Positions 35,197 to 44,100 of a stretch of 64,000 bases of DNA are shown here, in pieces. The first letter of the stretch is position 1. Every line of letters starts with the position of its first letter. The stretch comes from Bdellovibrionales bacterium (GTDB lineage Bacteria > Bdellovibrionota > UBA1018). Under the pieces are notes generated by a model. That model worked only from the letters and a program-made list of their open reading frames with translations, was not told the DNA's origin and ran no database searches. Made by a program: the position numbers and the translations under genes. The DNA lies in assembly GCA_016786465.1 (NCBI GenBank), contig JAEUWC010000029.1, positions 18,363-82,362 of the forward strand. Direction: 5' to 3'.

Positions 35197-37542
35197 ATGG
35201 CTAAGAAAGCGCTCGTCATCGTCGAATCCCCCTCGAAAGCGAAAACGATCCAGAAGTATCTGGGACGTGAGTACGTCGTGAAAGCCAGCGTGGGCCACAT
35301 CAAGGATCTTCCGAAAAGCAAACTAGGCGTTGATCCAAAAAAGGGCTTTGAACCGGATTATCAGGTCATCCCGACCAAGGTCAAAGTCATCGAAGAATTA
35401 AAGAAGCATTCCAAGCTGGTTCCTGAAATCTTCCTGGCTCCGGACCCGGACCGCGAAGGAGAAGCCATCGCGTGGCACATCCACGAAGAACTGAAATCCA
35501 AGGGCAAGAAGATTCATCGCGTTTTGTTCAACGCCATCACCAAGTCCGCGATCTTGGAAGCGATCAAGAATCCTCAGAAATTGGATTCAGATAAGTTTCA
35601 CGCGCAGCAAGCCCGCCGGATCTTGGATCGCTTGGTGGGTTACAAGATCAGTCCTTTGCTTTGGGATAAGGTGAAGCGCGGAATTTCCGCCGGACGAGTT
35701 CAATCGGTCGCACTTCGTATGATCGTAGATCGCGAACGCGAAGTGAAAGCGTTTAAGCCCGAAGAATACTGGGATGTGGAAGCGATCTTTTCAAAAGATG
35801 GCGTCGATTTCCCGACCCGACTTTTCAAGGTCGACGGCAAAGACCCGGTCATGGGGAACAAGGGCGAAGTCGACGATCTTCTGAATGCGTTGAAATCGGC
35901 CAAGTTCATGGTCGAATCCATCGACAAAAAAGAAAGATCACGAAAGGCGCAGCCGCCTTTCATCACCAGCCGCCTGCAGCAAGAAGCCGCCCGAAAGCTT
36001 GGATTTAGCGCGAAGAAGACCATGACCTTGGCCCAGAAACTTTACGAAGGTGTGGATCTGGGCGACATGGGCACCAACGGTTTGATCACCTACATGCGAA
36101 CCGATTCGGTGCGAACCGAACCCGGGGCGCTAGAAAATCTTAGAACCTACATCGGCAAAGAATACGGCAAAGACTACCTGCCGTCAGAACCCAATCTTTA
36201 CAAAACCAAAAAATCGGCCCAGGACGCCCACGAAGCGATTCGCCCGACCAGCTTGGAATTCACGCCAGAAAAAATTCAGCCCTTCGTCGATAAAGATGAA
36301 TTTCGTCTGTATCAACTGATTTGGAACCGCTTCATTTCTTCGCAGATGACCCCAGCCGTTTATGATCAAACGGCCGTCGATGTCGTCGCAAAAGATTCAA
36401 AGGGTCGCGTCCAAACCTTCCGGGCCACAGGTTCGGTAATCAAGTTTCCGGGATTCACGAAGGTGTACACCGAAAGCGAAGAAGAAGATCAGAAGCGTAA
36501 AGGCGAAAAGAAAGAAGACGAAGACCCGGCAGAAACACGGGCGCTGAAGCTTCCGAAAATTGCCGAAGGTGATTCCGTCACCCACAAAAGCTTTGATCCT
36601 AGCCAACACTTCACGCAACCGCCTCCGCGTTTTTCGGACGCTTCGCTGATTAAGGAACTGGAAGAAAAAGGAATCGGACGCCCTTCGACTTACGCGACCA
36701 TTCTTTCAAACTTGGTTGACCGCGAATACGTTGAAAAACGCGAAAACCGTTACTGGCCCAGCGAATTGGGCGTCGTCGTCACGGATCTTTTGGTTCAATC
36801 GTTTCCAGACATTCTGAACAATGAATTCACGGCCGACATGGAAAACCAGTTGGACGATATCGAAGAAGGAAAAGCCGACTGGAAAAAAACCCTAGGCAAG
36901 TTCTGGAAGCCTTTTGAAAAAACTTTGGAAACCGCCAAAGAGCAAATGAAGAACGTGAAGCGCCAAGAGGTGCCCACGGACGTCAAATGCGAAAAATGCA
37001 GTCACATGATGGTCATTAAGTGGGGAAAACTGGGATCATTCCTGGCCTGCTCGAACTATCCTGAATGCAAAAACACTCAGGACTTCAAAAAAGACGACCA
37101 AGGCAAGATTTACATCGTGCCCAAGCAGTTCACCGACAAGAAGTGCGAAAAGTGCGCAAACCCCATGGTGGTCAAGACCGGAAAGTTTGGAACCTTCTTG
37201 GCCTGTAGCGACTACCCGAACTGTAAATTCACCGCCGCAATTTCAATCGGCGTGAAGTGTCCCGTTTGCAAAGACGGCGACATCGTCCAAAAACAGTCTC
37301 GCTATGGTCGCGTTTTCTACAGCTGCGGAACTTGGCCCAAGTGCAATTATGCCCTTTGGGACAAACCCGTTCAGAAGGAATGCCCGGACTGCAAGTGGCC
37401 GATTGTCACGGACAAGACCACCAAGCGCATGGGACATTTCTACAAGTGCCCGCAAAAAGAATGCGGCTGGACCGAACTGATTGAAGACAAGCCGACCGAA
37501 GGCACGCAACCGGGTCAGGCCCCCAGTGAAGGGGTTGCGTGA
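35197..37542 (+). CDS. topA: DNA topoisomerase I
   Basis: Relaxes negative supercoils. The start ATG 35197 (MAKKALVIVESPSKAKT) is preferred; an in-frame ATG at 35173 immediately follows the dprA stop. Toprim motif FLAPDPDREGEAIAWH, and the active-site Tyr near residue 299 in GLITYMRTDS. The C-terminus carries four zinc ribbons (CEKC...CSNYPEC, CEKC...CSDYPNC, CPVC...CGTWPKC, CPDC...CPQKEC). The length, 781 residues, is typical. The stop overlaps the tatA start (TGATG). Confidence 0.97.
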   Translation: MAKKALVIVESPSKAKTIQKYLGREYVVKASVGHIKDLPKSKLGVDPKKGFEPDYQVIPTKVKVIEELKKHSKLVPEIFLAPDPDREGEAIAWHIHEELKSKGKKIHRVLFNAITKSAILEAIKNPQKLDSDKFHAQQARRILDRLVGYKISPLLWDKVKRGISAGRVQSVALRMIVDREREVKAFKPEEYWDVEAIFSKDGVDFPTRLFKVDGKDPVMGNKGEVDDLLNALKSAKFMVESIDKKERSRKAQPPFITSRLQQEAARKLGFSAKKTMTLAQKLYEGVDLGDMGTNGLITYMRTDSVRTEPGALENLRTYIGKEYGKDYLPSEPNLYKTKKSAQDAHEAIRPTSLEFTPEKIQPFVDKDEFRLYQLIWNRFISSQMTPAVYDQTAVDVVAKDSKGRVQTFRATGSVIKFPGFTKVYTESEEEDQKRKGEKKEDEDPAETRALKLPKIAEGDSVTHKSFDPSQHFTQPPPRFSDASLIKELEEKGIGRPSTYATILSNLVDREYVEKRENRYWPSELGVVVTDLLVQSFPDILNNEFTADMENQLDDIEEGKADWKKTLGKFWKPFEKTLETAKEQMKNVKRQEVPTDVKCEKCSHMMVIKWGKLGSFLACSNYPECKNTQDFKKDDQGKIYIVPKQFTDKKCEKCANPMVVKTGKFGTFLACSDYPNCKFTAAISIGVKCPVCKDGDIVQKQSRYGRVFYSCGTWPKCNYALWDKPVQKECPDCKWPIVTDKTTKRMGHFYKCPQKECGWTELIEDKPTEGTQPGQAPSEGVA

Positions 37543-37715
37543 TGTTTGGCCTAAGCGTCGGTCATCTTTTGATCGTGCTGGTCGTGGTTCTTTTGTTTGG
37601 TTCCAAGCGCCTTCCCGAACTGGGTTCGTCGATGGGCAAATTCCTGCACGGCTTTAAGAAAGGCCTGGGCAAGTCGGGCGACGAAATCGATCAGGACGAA
37701 AAAAAGAAGGATTAG
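37542..37715 (+). CDS. tatA: Sec-independent translocase protein TatA
   Basis: 57 residues: MFGLSVGHLLIVLVVVLLFG, then SKRLPELGSSMGKFLHGFKK, ending in an acidic Lys/Asp tail. The N-terminal helix, the FGSKRLPELG hinge and the amphipathic helix are those of TatA. Its ATG overlaps the topA stop. Its TAG shares bases with the stop of the convergent HipA-like gene (TTAG). No tatB or tatC is in the window. Confidence 0.94.
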   Translation: MFGLSVGHLLIVLVVVLLFGSKRLPELGSSMGKFLHGFKKGLGKSGDEIDQDEKKKD

Positions 37716-39040
37716 AACCTTACTCGTTCAAGGACCTCGAGATTTGCCTGAGCCTGGTCCCTGAAGTCCTGAGAAATGCGCGAATCTTTAGCAACCGCGT
37801 CCCAGTATGTCTTTGCGATTGGAAGAGCCTTTCGCCACTCCTCGATTGAGTTCGGGTGAGGTGGAGGGACCTCGAATCTTCGTTCGACAATCTGTCCATT
37901 CACTGGTGCGTAGAGCATTGGCAACATGTCGTAAACGGGAGCGAGAGTGGCCCGCTCTGACCTATGATCGAAGAAAAAAGAAAGGTTGCCGAAGTGGCGA
38001 TCTGAGTTCGCGATCATCCCTCCAAAGCAGTCCAAAAAACGTATTGTTGCCGCATCCTCTTTCGAAATCGCCTTTCTACCGAGCAACCTAGTCGAAGCGT
38101 TGGTCCAATTGTCCTTAAACCCAAACCATTCACTGTCCAACGCGTCGAGCGAAATGACCTCTAGTCTGCCCTTACCTCCGACTCGATCAAAGCGAACAAT
38201 CTCTAGAAAGGTTCGGTCTTCCACTTGTGAAACTTGGTTGCGGCTTGTAGATGTCCCGCTTCTTTTCAAAATATTGAGCGCTATCGCCTCGGCGACGAGC
38301 AGGTCAGCCCACCGCCTACCAACGGGCTCGGTCATGAGCGGAGAGAATTTGATCAATGAACGATGAGTTCCGCTTTCGTCGGCATAATTCGCAGTGAACT
38401 TGGGTTGCTCGCCTGCGGCAGAAGAGCCGCCGGGCGAACCTTTTAGGGCTTGGTTTAACGACTCGCCCAAAAATGTGAGCTTTTCGCTTTCTGAAAAGCA
38501 GGGGTCGTGATCGATCTGCAGCCAACGAAAATACCGCTGAAGAGACCCCTCCCCCAGAATCCAGTTCCCAGGACTGTCTTCGCCCCGCATGGCCATAGCC
38601 AACATTGAATGATCCTCATTCCAATCCGTTAGGCGCGAAGGAAGAAGGAGCTCTTTGTTTCTTTCGGCAAAGGACCTGCCCAAAAACCCCTGAGGGCGCA
38701 TGTCGGCCAAAAAATAGGGAATACCTGGAAAGATTTTATAGGGAGCGTCTTTCGGAAGGAAAACGTACCCCCTGGGTTCGCACGCCAAAAGCTCACCTGC
38801 AGGATTACAGTCCCCTTTCTCTGAGATCTGAAAAAGAGGAATTCGGCTCCCCAAACCATTCAATTTTCTCGGAACCACGTAAGTGGTTCCTCTCCCGCTC
38901 CCAATTGCCTCAACACTTCCCTTGAGGCGCGCAAAAGTATTGGAAAAGGTTGATTGGCTAATACCTAATTCCGCACAGACCGCTTTTGCGCTACTTGGAC
39001 CCATTCGCTTCAAGGTGTGCGTTAACTTGGCCTCATCCAT
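37712..39040 (-). CDS. HipA-family kinase with fused N-terminal HTH (YjjJ/HipH type)
   Basis: 442 residues. Residues 1-60 form a winged-helix-like DNA-binding region (AKAVCAELGISQSTFSNTFARL, quoted as AKAVCAELGISQS / TFSNTFARL). The rest is a HipA-like Ser/Thr kinase: GEQPKFTA, LIKFSP, FLEIVRFDRVG, the catalytic loop MIANSDRHFGNLSFF (near residue 340) and the metal loop APVYDMLPM. In E. coli, YjjJ/HipH is a related kinase toxin without a HipB partner. Catalytic residues look intact. There is no adjacent antitoxin gene. The AT-rich, repeat-rich upstream region and the codon use suggest acquisition. Confidence 0.85.
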   Translation of the reverse strand: MDEAKLTHTLKRMGPSSAKAVCAELGISQSTFSNTFARLKGSVEAIGSGRGTTYVVPRKLNGLGSRIPLFQISEKGDCNPAGELLACEPRGYVFLPKDAPYKIFPGIPYFLADMRPQGFLGRSFAERNKELLLPSRLTDWNEDHSMLAMAMRGEDSPGNWILGEGSLQRYFRWLQIDHDPCFSESEKLTFLGESLNQALKGSPGGSSAAGEQPKFTANYADESGTHRSLIKFSPLMTEPVGRRWADLLVAEAIALNILKRSGTSTSRNQVSQVEDRTFLEIVRFDRVGGKGRLEVISLDALDSEWFGFKDNWTNASTRLLGRKAISKEDAATIRFLDCFGGMIANSDRHFGNLSFFFDHRSERATLAPVYDMLPMLYAPVNGQIVERRFEVPPPHPNSIEEWRKALPIAKTYWDAVAKDSRISQDFRDQAQANLEVLERVRF

Positions 39041-39076
39041 GACTTATCCTAGCACTAGAAAATAAATAGATAAATG

Positions 39077-39097
39077 AATAGATAAAAACTATCTATT
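39077..39097. repeat. Inverted repeat 1 in the AT-rich region
   Basis: AATAGATA - AAAAC - TATCTATT, perfect 8-bp arms. Closest to the HipA-like start, so a candidate operator. Confidence 0.65.
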
Positions 39098-39146
39098 ACC
39101 TAATAATTACAATAAAGTATAATCAAATATAGTAAATAAATTAATA

Positions 39147-39177
39147 GGTAATTTAATATATAAATGAATAAATTACC
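39147..39177. repeat. Inverted repeat 2 in the AT-rich region
   Basis: GGTAATTTA and TAAATTACC, perfect 9-bp arms 13 bases apart. It is also near the divergent membrane-protein gene. Confidence 0.6.
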
Positions 39178-39225
39178 ACTTTCATGGCCTCTTTAGGCGG
39201 GATGGATTTTTTCCGATAAAACAGG

Positions 39226-40320
39226 GTGCGTCGTAAACCATTCAAAGGCTTCTTTCACCCAAAACCGATCGACCAAAAAGCTTACCGAAAAGCCTTTTTG
39301 AAGAACATGGCCATCCAACTGGCTTTCTGGGCGGTCGCTTTGCCGGTGCACCTATACGGTCTATCCTCTCATCAAGATAGTTGGGTGATTGCTGCTGCAG
39401 TCATCGCCGGACTAGGCATGGGGGCTGGTTTGGGTTTCCATTTTAAAAGCGGGGGCGTGCCCTACCAACGATTCCGAACGTTGACCGCTGGATCGGCTTG
39501 GTCAGTCTCTGCATACATGACCGCCCTTCTGTTCCAACCGCTCCTTTACTGCGCGACGATGGTTTTCCTGTATTTTTCCCCGGCGAAAAAAATCTCGAAA
39601 ATTCGGTCCGGGCATTTCTGGCTTTCGGCAAGTATCGCTTCTGCGCTTGCCTTGGGTTCGGTTGTGACATCCATTCAGTTTGTCCTGGGTGAAGGTCAGA
39701 AGCCCTTTCCAGAATACGTAAATCGCATAGTCTTCACAGGGGCTTTCAGTCAGTACTACATGATCATCGCAAAAGACGTCGTCGGGTTTTCAAGCTTTGC
39801 CAGGGAGTTTGTAGCATCGAAGCCCAATCTAGTCGCCCCGCACTTCCCTGAGGACAAAGTGAGTTCGAGGATTATTGCAAAACAGACGTCAAATTCGGCA
39901 ACTCAGATTGTCTTGGGAACAGCTTGGGTGGTCCGGCACCACAACCAACACCGATATCGAATACCGGCCGACATCCAAGGCAAAGCAAGAGATCGGAAAC
40001 GAATTGCGCGCGCGACTCTCCTGACTGAAGACCTGATAGAGTATACTGAAAAGCAGAGTTTTTACCGCCCGGCTTGGACAGAAACCAACCCGGTTTTCAT
40101 TTTCACGCCAACGGGGTTTGCCGAGTGGGCCGCAACTATCAGTGGCGAAAAAGAAGCCCTCGCTGTCTGGAGGTCCAGTTTTCACAAGGTACTCAAAAGC
40201 GCCATCCAAAACCTAAAAACGAGATCTCCAAAGAGCGAACAGAAAAAAGTTGCAGACCTAGAAGGACGATTCGATCAATTGGTTAAGCGGGGCGTCCTCC
40301 GGGATCCCGCGACAGAGTAA
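39226..40320 (+). CDS. Unknown membrane protein
   Basis: 364 residues from GTG 39226; the next ATG (39307) is an alternative start. The N-terminal half has four or five hydrophobic helices (AIQLAFWAVALPVHLYGL, VIAAAVIAGLGMGAGLGF, SASIASALALGSVVTSI). The C-terminal half is soluble, basic and contains HHNQHRYRIPADIQGKAR and WAATISGEKEAL. No family recognised. Codon use (for example ATA and AGA codons) differs from the neighbouring operons, as for the HipA-like gene, so it may belong to the same acquired segment. Confidence 0.6.
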   Translation: MRRKPFKGFFHPKPIDQKAYRKAFLKNMAIQLAFWAVALPVHLYGLSSHQDSWVIAAAVIAGLGMGAGLGFHFKSGGVPYQRFRTLTAGSAWSVSAYMTALLFQPLLYCATMVFLYFSPAKKISKIRSGHFWLSASIASALALGSVVTSIQFVLGEGQKPFPEYVNRIVFTGAFSQYYMIIAKDVVGFSSFAREFVASKPNLVAPHFPEDKVSSRIIAKQTSNSATQIVLGTAWVVRHHNQHRYRIPADIQGKARDRKRIARATLLTEDLIEYTEKQSFYRPAWTETNPVFIFTPTGFAEWAATISGEKEALAVWRSSFHKVLKSAIQNLKTRSPKSEQKKVADLEGRFDQLVKRGVLRDPATE

Positions 40321-40337
40321 CGGGAAGGAAGTCCTCG

Positions 40338-41618
40338 TTACGTCTTTCCAGACAAAGCCCAAGCGCCCAGGCCTTCCACAATTGACGTGAAATGGCGGTA
40401 TTCTTCGATCTTCGCTTCACCGAATCTTTTGACCAGTTCATCGCGAAGCACTTTCACGCGCGCGGTTCCACCCGTGCAGCAGACGCGATCGATCCCTGAA
40501 TAGTCCAATCCCGCTTCAGTTAGCGTCGAATCTAATGCTTTCAGAATCTTGGAAAACGACGCGTCCGTGTACTGAATGAACTGGGCGCGGTCGATGGGTT
40601 CTTTGAAGGTAACCCCCGGGTAGCTGAAATCGACGGCCGAAGTTTCAGACGCCGAAAGGCCTCGTTTGCAGCCTTCAATCGCTTCAAAAACAGGGAAACC
40701 CAGTTGGTCAGAAATCAAGGTTTCCAACTGCTCCATCACCCGGTGGTCATCTTTTCCCAGGGAAGCTTTCTTTACCCGGTCCAAAAAATCCGCGTTGTCG
40801 CGCCTGGAAAGCAGCGGAATATGTGCCGTCGAGCAAAGGTTTTCCATCAATAGCCTTGGCATGGTCAGAACGTTGGATCCAAATGGAACCTGATACTGAA
40901 CTTGCGCGCCAAACTGCCTGGAAACGCGGTGGCGCATGATTTCTCCATCCAGCGCGTCGCCTGCCACGGGAACGCCCCCGATGGCTAGAACATCGTCGGG
41001 GCGAAAATCGCGCGCACCCATCTTCATGACCGTGTAGTCGGAAGTCCCGCCGCCAAAGTCGGCGACCAAGACCGTTTCTTCGCGCTGATGACCGCGGTCA
41101 TTGCGATAACGAAAAGCCGCGGCCACGGGTTCGGGCAAGAATTCAACTTTTTCAAATCCGGCGATCTTTGCTGCGCGTTCAAGCCGGGCCTGTGCCAGCT
41201 GATCCAGTTCCGGGTCTTCCGAAAAAAGTGCGGGACGCCCCAGAATCGCGGCGCGAACGTCTTCACCCGTTAACTTCAACGTGCGACGCCGAAGTTCGCC
41301 CAGGAAACTGGCGACCATTTCTTCAAGCTGAATTTTTTTTGACCCAATCTGCGTGCCGCCAAAAGTTCGTTGTGGCAAAAAGCGCTTGATCGATCGCAGC
41401 AGGCGACCTTCGACACCACCTGAAAGTTCATCTTCTAAAAATTGCTTCACAGCCCGTGCGCCATAAAAAGTTTCCTTTGGCGTCATATAAAGCACCGAAC
41501 GAAAGACAACCGGGTCGGTTGCTTCGTGGTCCAGCGCCAAGGGCGGACTGACTTTCTTTCCGTCGACTAAACACACCAAGGAATTCGAAGTCCCAAAATC
41601 GATCGCAAGCTTTTTCAC
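40338..41618 (-). CDS. Hsp70-family protein (YegD-like)
   Basis: 426 residues with the actin/Hsp70 ATPase motifs: phosphate 1 loop AIDFGTSNSLVCLV, EPVAAAFRY, phosphate 2 loop VADFGGGTSDYTV, and the adenosine motif CCTGGTARV. The length matches the short Hsp70 proteins without the usual substrate-binding lid, such as YegD. It is the last gene of a five-gene operon; its ATG overlaps the arginase-family stop (ATGA). Its role is unknown; a regulated chaperone or ATPase switch is possible. Confidence 0.85.
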   Translation of the reverse strand: MKKLAIDFGTSNSLVCLVDGKKVSPPLALDHEATDPVVFRSVLYMTPKETFYGARAVKQFLEDELSGGVEGRLLRSIKRFLPQRTFGGTQIGSKKIQLEEMVASFLGELRRRTLKLTGEDVRAAILGRPALFSEDPELDQLAQARLERAAKIAGFEKVEFLPEPVAAAFRYRNDRGHQREETVLVADFGGGTSDYTVMKMGARDFRPDDVLAIGGVPVAGDALDGEIMRHRVSRQFGAQVQYQVPFGSNVLTMPRLLMENLCSTAHIPLLSRRDNADFLDRVKKASLGKDDHRVMEQLETLISDQLGFPVFEAIEGCKRGLSASETSAVDFSYPGVTFKEPIDRAQFIQYTDASFSKILKALDSTLTEAGLDYSGIDRVCCTGGTARVKVLRDELVKRFGEAKIEEYRHFTSIVEGLGAWALSGKT

Positions 41619-42757
41619 GGGACATCCCCCAGCATCGATCGAATCGAAGAAACCAGATAGGACGCTGATACTTTTCCGGTCTGAACTCGTGAAGAATCAT
41701 CGGGACCTAGCGCGGGGGCGACTTCACAAAGATCGGCGCCCACCAGCTGAAACTGCTTTCCCAGTTCGCGAATCAGGTGGATGACCTGCTTGGGCATCAA
41801 TCCACCAGCGGCAGGTGTCCCCGTCGCAGACGCGTAAGTCGCATCCGTGCCGTCGATGTCGTTGCTTAGAAAAACGTTTCGGCTTCCGGTTGCCCGGATC
41901 TTTTCGCAAATCAGCTTCGCTAGACTTTCAGGGGAAAGCTTTTCGCACTGGTCCCCCCAAATCTGAACCACACCCTTGGTCTTTTCCCAGTGCCCACGGT
42001 CGTTACCACTTTGGCGGATCCCCACCTGAATCAAATGTGCCGGCGTTTTCAACATCCGGGCTGCATGGGATGACCACGATCCAAAGCAAACATCGATTCC
42101 CAGACGCGAATCCAAAAGATCCGTGTGCGCATCCAATTGAATGATCGCAAGGTCAGGGTACCTTTCGGTCAAAACCTGGGTTGTGGGCCAAGCGACACTG
42201 TGATCGCCCCCCAAGACCAGGACCTTGCACCTAGGTGCGCGGGCGTACAGTGTTTCCAAAACGGTTTTTTGAACACTTAACGGAGAAACAGGAAGCCCGC
42301 GCGCGGAACTGGAATCGCCGTACATACCGGATCGGCACTTTTCGATCTGTTCGCTTGAAAGCATTTCATCCAAAAGAAGCTGAGGGTGACAGTACACATC
42401 GCCTGCGTCCACCACCAGGCCCTGCTTCCAAAGTTCCTGAAACTTGGGATGCTCGGCCAATCTTTCGCGCAAGAACCGAGGGCCCAGTGCAGCCCCGCGA
42501 CGAATCCCGCCGCCCGTATCCGACGGAACGCCCAAGATCACGACGCCTTCAAAGTCCTGGCGAATTTTCAAAAGTTCGATCAACCAGATCTTTTTCACCC
42601 AGTCGCGATCCGCGCGATGGGCCTGGTCTTCGTGGATGGCGGCATAGTACCGACGCTGAGTGATCAAATCGGCACCCACGCCTGCAGAAAACGCCGGGAT
42701 CCCGGATCCTGGCGCGCGGATCAGCAACTGCAGCTGCAAATCAGAAAGGGAATCCAC
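41615..42757 (-). CDS. Arginase/agmatinase-family (ureohydrolase) enzyme
   Basis: 380 residues; binuclear manganese hydrolase of guanidino or similar C-N bonds. Metal ligands are present: GGDHS at 183-187, DAHTD at 209-213, and SNDIDGTD around 299-305 with both Asp. ATGTPAAGGL matches the family's GTGTP-GGL segment. The residue after the last Asp is Ala, not the usual Pro. A 70-residue N-terminal extension precedes the catalytic core. Substrate cannot be told. It sits between a receiver/TPR protein and an Hsp70-like protein with one-base and four-base overlaps. Confidence 0.85.
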   Translation of the reverse strand: MDSLSDLQLQLLIRAPGSGIPAFSAGVGADLITQRRYYAAIHEDQAHRADRDWVKKIWLIELLKIRQDFEGVVILGVPSDTGGGIRRGAALGPRFLRERLAEHPKFQELWKQGLVVDAGDVYCHPQLLLDEMLSSEQIEKCRSGMYGDSSSARGLPVSPLSVQKTVLETLYARAPRCKVLVLGGDHSVAWPTTQVLTERYPDLAIIQLDAHTDLLDSRLGIDVCFGSWSSHAARMLKTPAHLIQVGIRQSGNDRGHWEKTKGVVQIWGDQCEKLSPESLAKLICEKIRATGSRNVFLSNDIDGTDATYASATGTPAAGGLMPKQVIHLIRELGKQFQLVGADLCEVAPALGPDDSSRVQTGKVSASYLVSSIRSMLGDVP

Positions 42758-44100
42758 TAGGGTTTCTTCTTTTTGTTAGGGTCGACTTTTCCGTGGTCTA
42801 ACTTTTTTGAACCCGCTGCGGTCTGCACGGGTTTCACGCTTCCACGAAGAAGTTGGCCGGCTTCTTGATGATCCGGTTGAAGTTGAACTGCCTTTTCCAG
42901 CGCGGCAATGGCTTGCTGCTGACGCCCAAGTTTCAATAAAAGCCGGCCCAGGTGGTAGTTCAACTTGGGGCTCATCGGGCAGGCGACGACCCCTTCAGTT
43001 AAGGCTGCGGCAGCCTTGTCCAGCGAAGCTGCCCTTTCATAGACCGAAGCCAATTCGATGTAAGGGTAATCCAGTGCCGGATTCATATGGATGGCTTCAC
43101 GAACCAAATAGATCGCTTCATCAAAACCGCGATCGGGGCGTTCTAAAATTTTGACGTGCGCCAGCCCTAAATAGGCATCGACGTTCTTAGGGTCAAGACG
43201 CTGCACGTGTTTATACAAACGCTTGGCATTGAAGTAATCGCCGTCTTTGATCAGCTTCTTGGCGTCTTCCAGGCGTGAACTGATCTTGCGATGAAGCCTG
43301 ACGTTCTTCATGACCACTTCGACCTTGGTCAGAAGGGTTTCCACGTTAAAGGGCTTGATCACGTAATGGTCAACTTCGGCTTGAATCGCCATATCGACCT
43401 TGATGTGTTCAATTGAACTTTGGGATGTGCACATCAAAAACGCCACGTGCTGAAGCTTGACGTCCGCGCGAACGCGACGAAGAAAATCGATGCCCTTTAA
43501 TTTCGGCATTTCCCAATCACTGATGACCAGCGCGATTTGCTCGATATTGGCTTTCAGAATCGCAAAACCTTCTTCGCCATCCGATCCTGTGAAGATCGGT
43601 CGATAGGTCATCGATTCCAAAATTTCGACAATCGTTCCGCGAACCACCGGATCGTCGTCCACGACCAGAACGCCACGAACCAGATCGGCCTTGTGTTCTT
43701 CCAGGATTTCTCCCAGCTTCTGCTTCAGCGTCGCGATTCGGAAAGGCTTGGTCAAATAGGCATCGACCTGAAGGGCGGCTGCTTCTTCAACCTTGATCTG
43801 TTCCTGGCTAACGGGACTGGTCGCCATGATGAAAGGGATATTCTTAAACGCTTCTTCTTTTTTTAGCGTCTTTAGAAGTTCGATCCCAGAAACGATCGGC
43901 ATTTCCCAATCGCTGATGATCAAATCGACAGGTTCTTTTTGAATCAGATTGTAGGCTTCATAACCGTTGGTAGCGACCAGAATGGACGAAAATCCAAGGC
44001 TAAGCAGGTATTCCTGAACGGTACGACGGGCGTCTGCATCGTCGTCTGCGACCAGCACCGTGTATGTCGGAGGAATGTCGAGTTTGATTTCTTTTTCCAT
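42757..44100 (-). CDS. Double receiver-domain protein with TPR repeats
   Basis: 447 residues. Two CheY-like receivers: residues 12-132 (phospho-Asp 64 in IISDWEMP, Lys in LTKPF) and 142-262 (Asp 195 in VISDWEMP, Lys in VIKPF). TPR-like helices follow (about 290-420: AKRLYKHVQRLDPKNVDAYLG and YHLGRLLLKLGRQQQAIAAL), then a Lys-rich tail. There is no DNA-binding or enzyme output, so it probably acts through protein contacts. It overlaps its neighbours by one base on both sides and is probably a phospho-acceptor of the two kinases upstream. Confidence 0.9.
   Translation of the reverse strand: MEKEIKLDIPPTYTVLVADDDADARRTVQEYLLSLGFSSILVATNGYEAYNLIQKEPVDLIISDWEMPIVSGIELLKTLKKEEAFKNIPFIMATSPVSQEQIKVEEAAALQVDAYLTKPFRIATLKQKLGEILEEHKADLVRGVLVVDDDPVVRGTIVEILESMTYRPIFTGSDGEEGFAILKANIEQIALVISDWEMPKLKGIDFLRRVRADVKLQHVAFLMCTSQSSIEHIKVDMAIQAEVDHYVIKPFNVETLLTKVEVVMKNVRLHRKISSRLEDAKKLIKDGDYFNAKRLYKHVQRLDPKNVDAYLGLAHVKILERPDRGFDEAIYLVREAIHMNPALDYPYIELASVYERAASLDKAAAALTEGVVACPMSPKLNYHLGRLLLKLGRQQQAIAALEKAVQLQPDHQEAGQLLRGSVKPVQTAAGSKKLDHGKVDPNKKKKP

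Larger units (their letters stand above)
39060..39180. promoter_or_regulatory. AT-rich control region upstream of the HipA-like gene
   Basis: About 120 bases with very low G+C, unlike the rest of the window. It contains two perfect inverted repeats and the direct repeat ATAAATGAATA at 39070-39080 and 39160-39170. It is a likely promoter/operator region for the HipA-like kinase, whose HTH could bind it. Confidence 0.65.
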
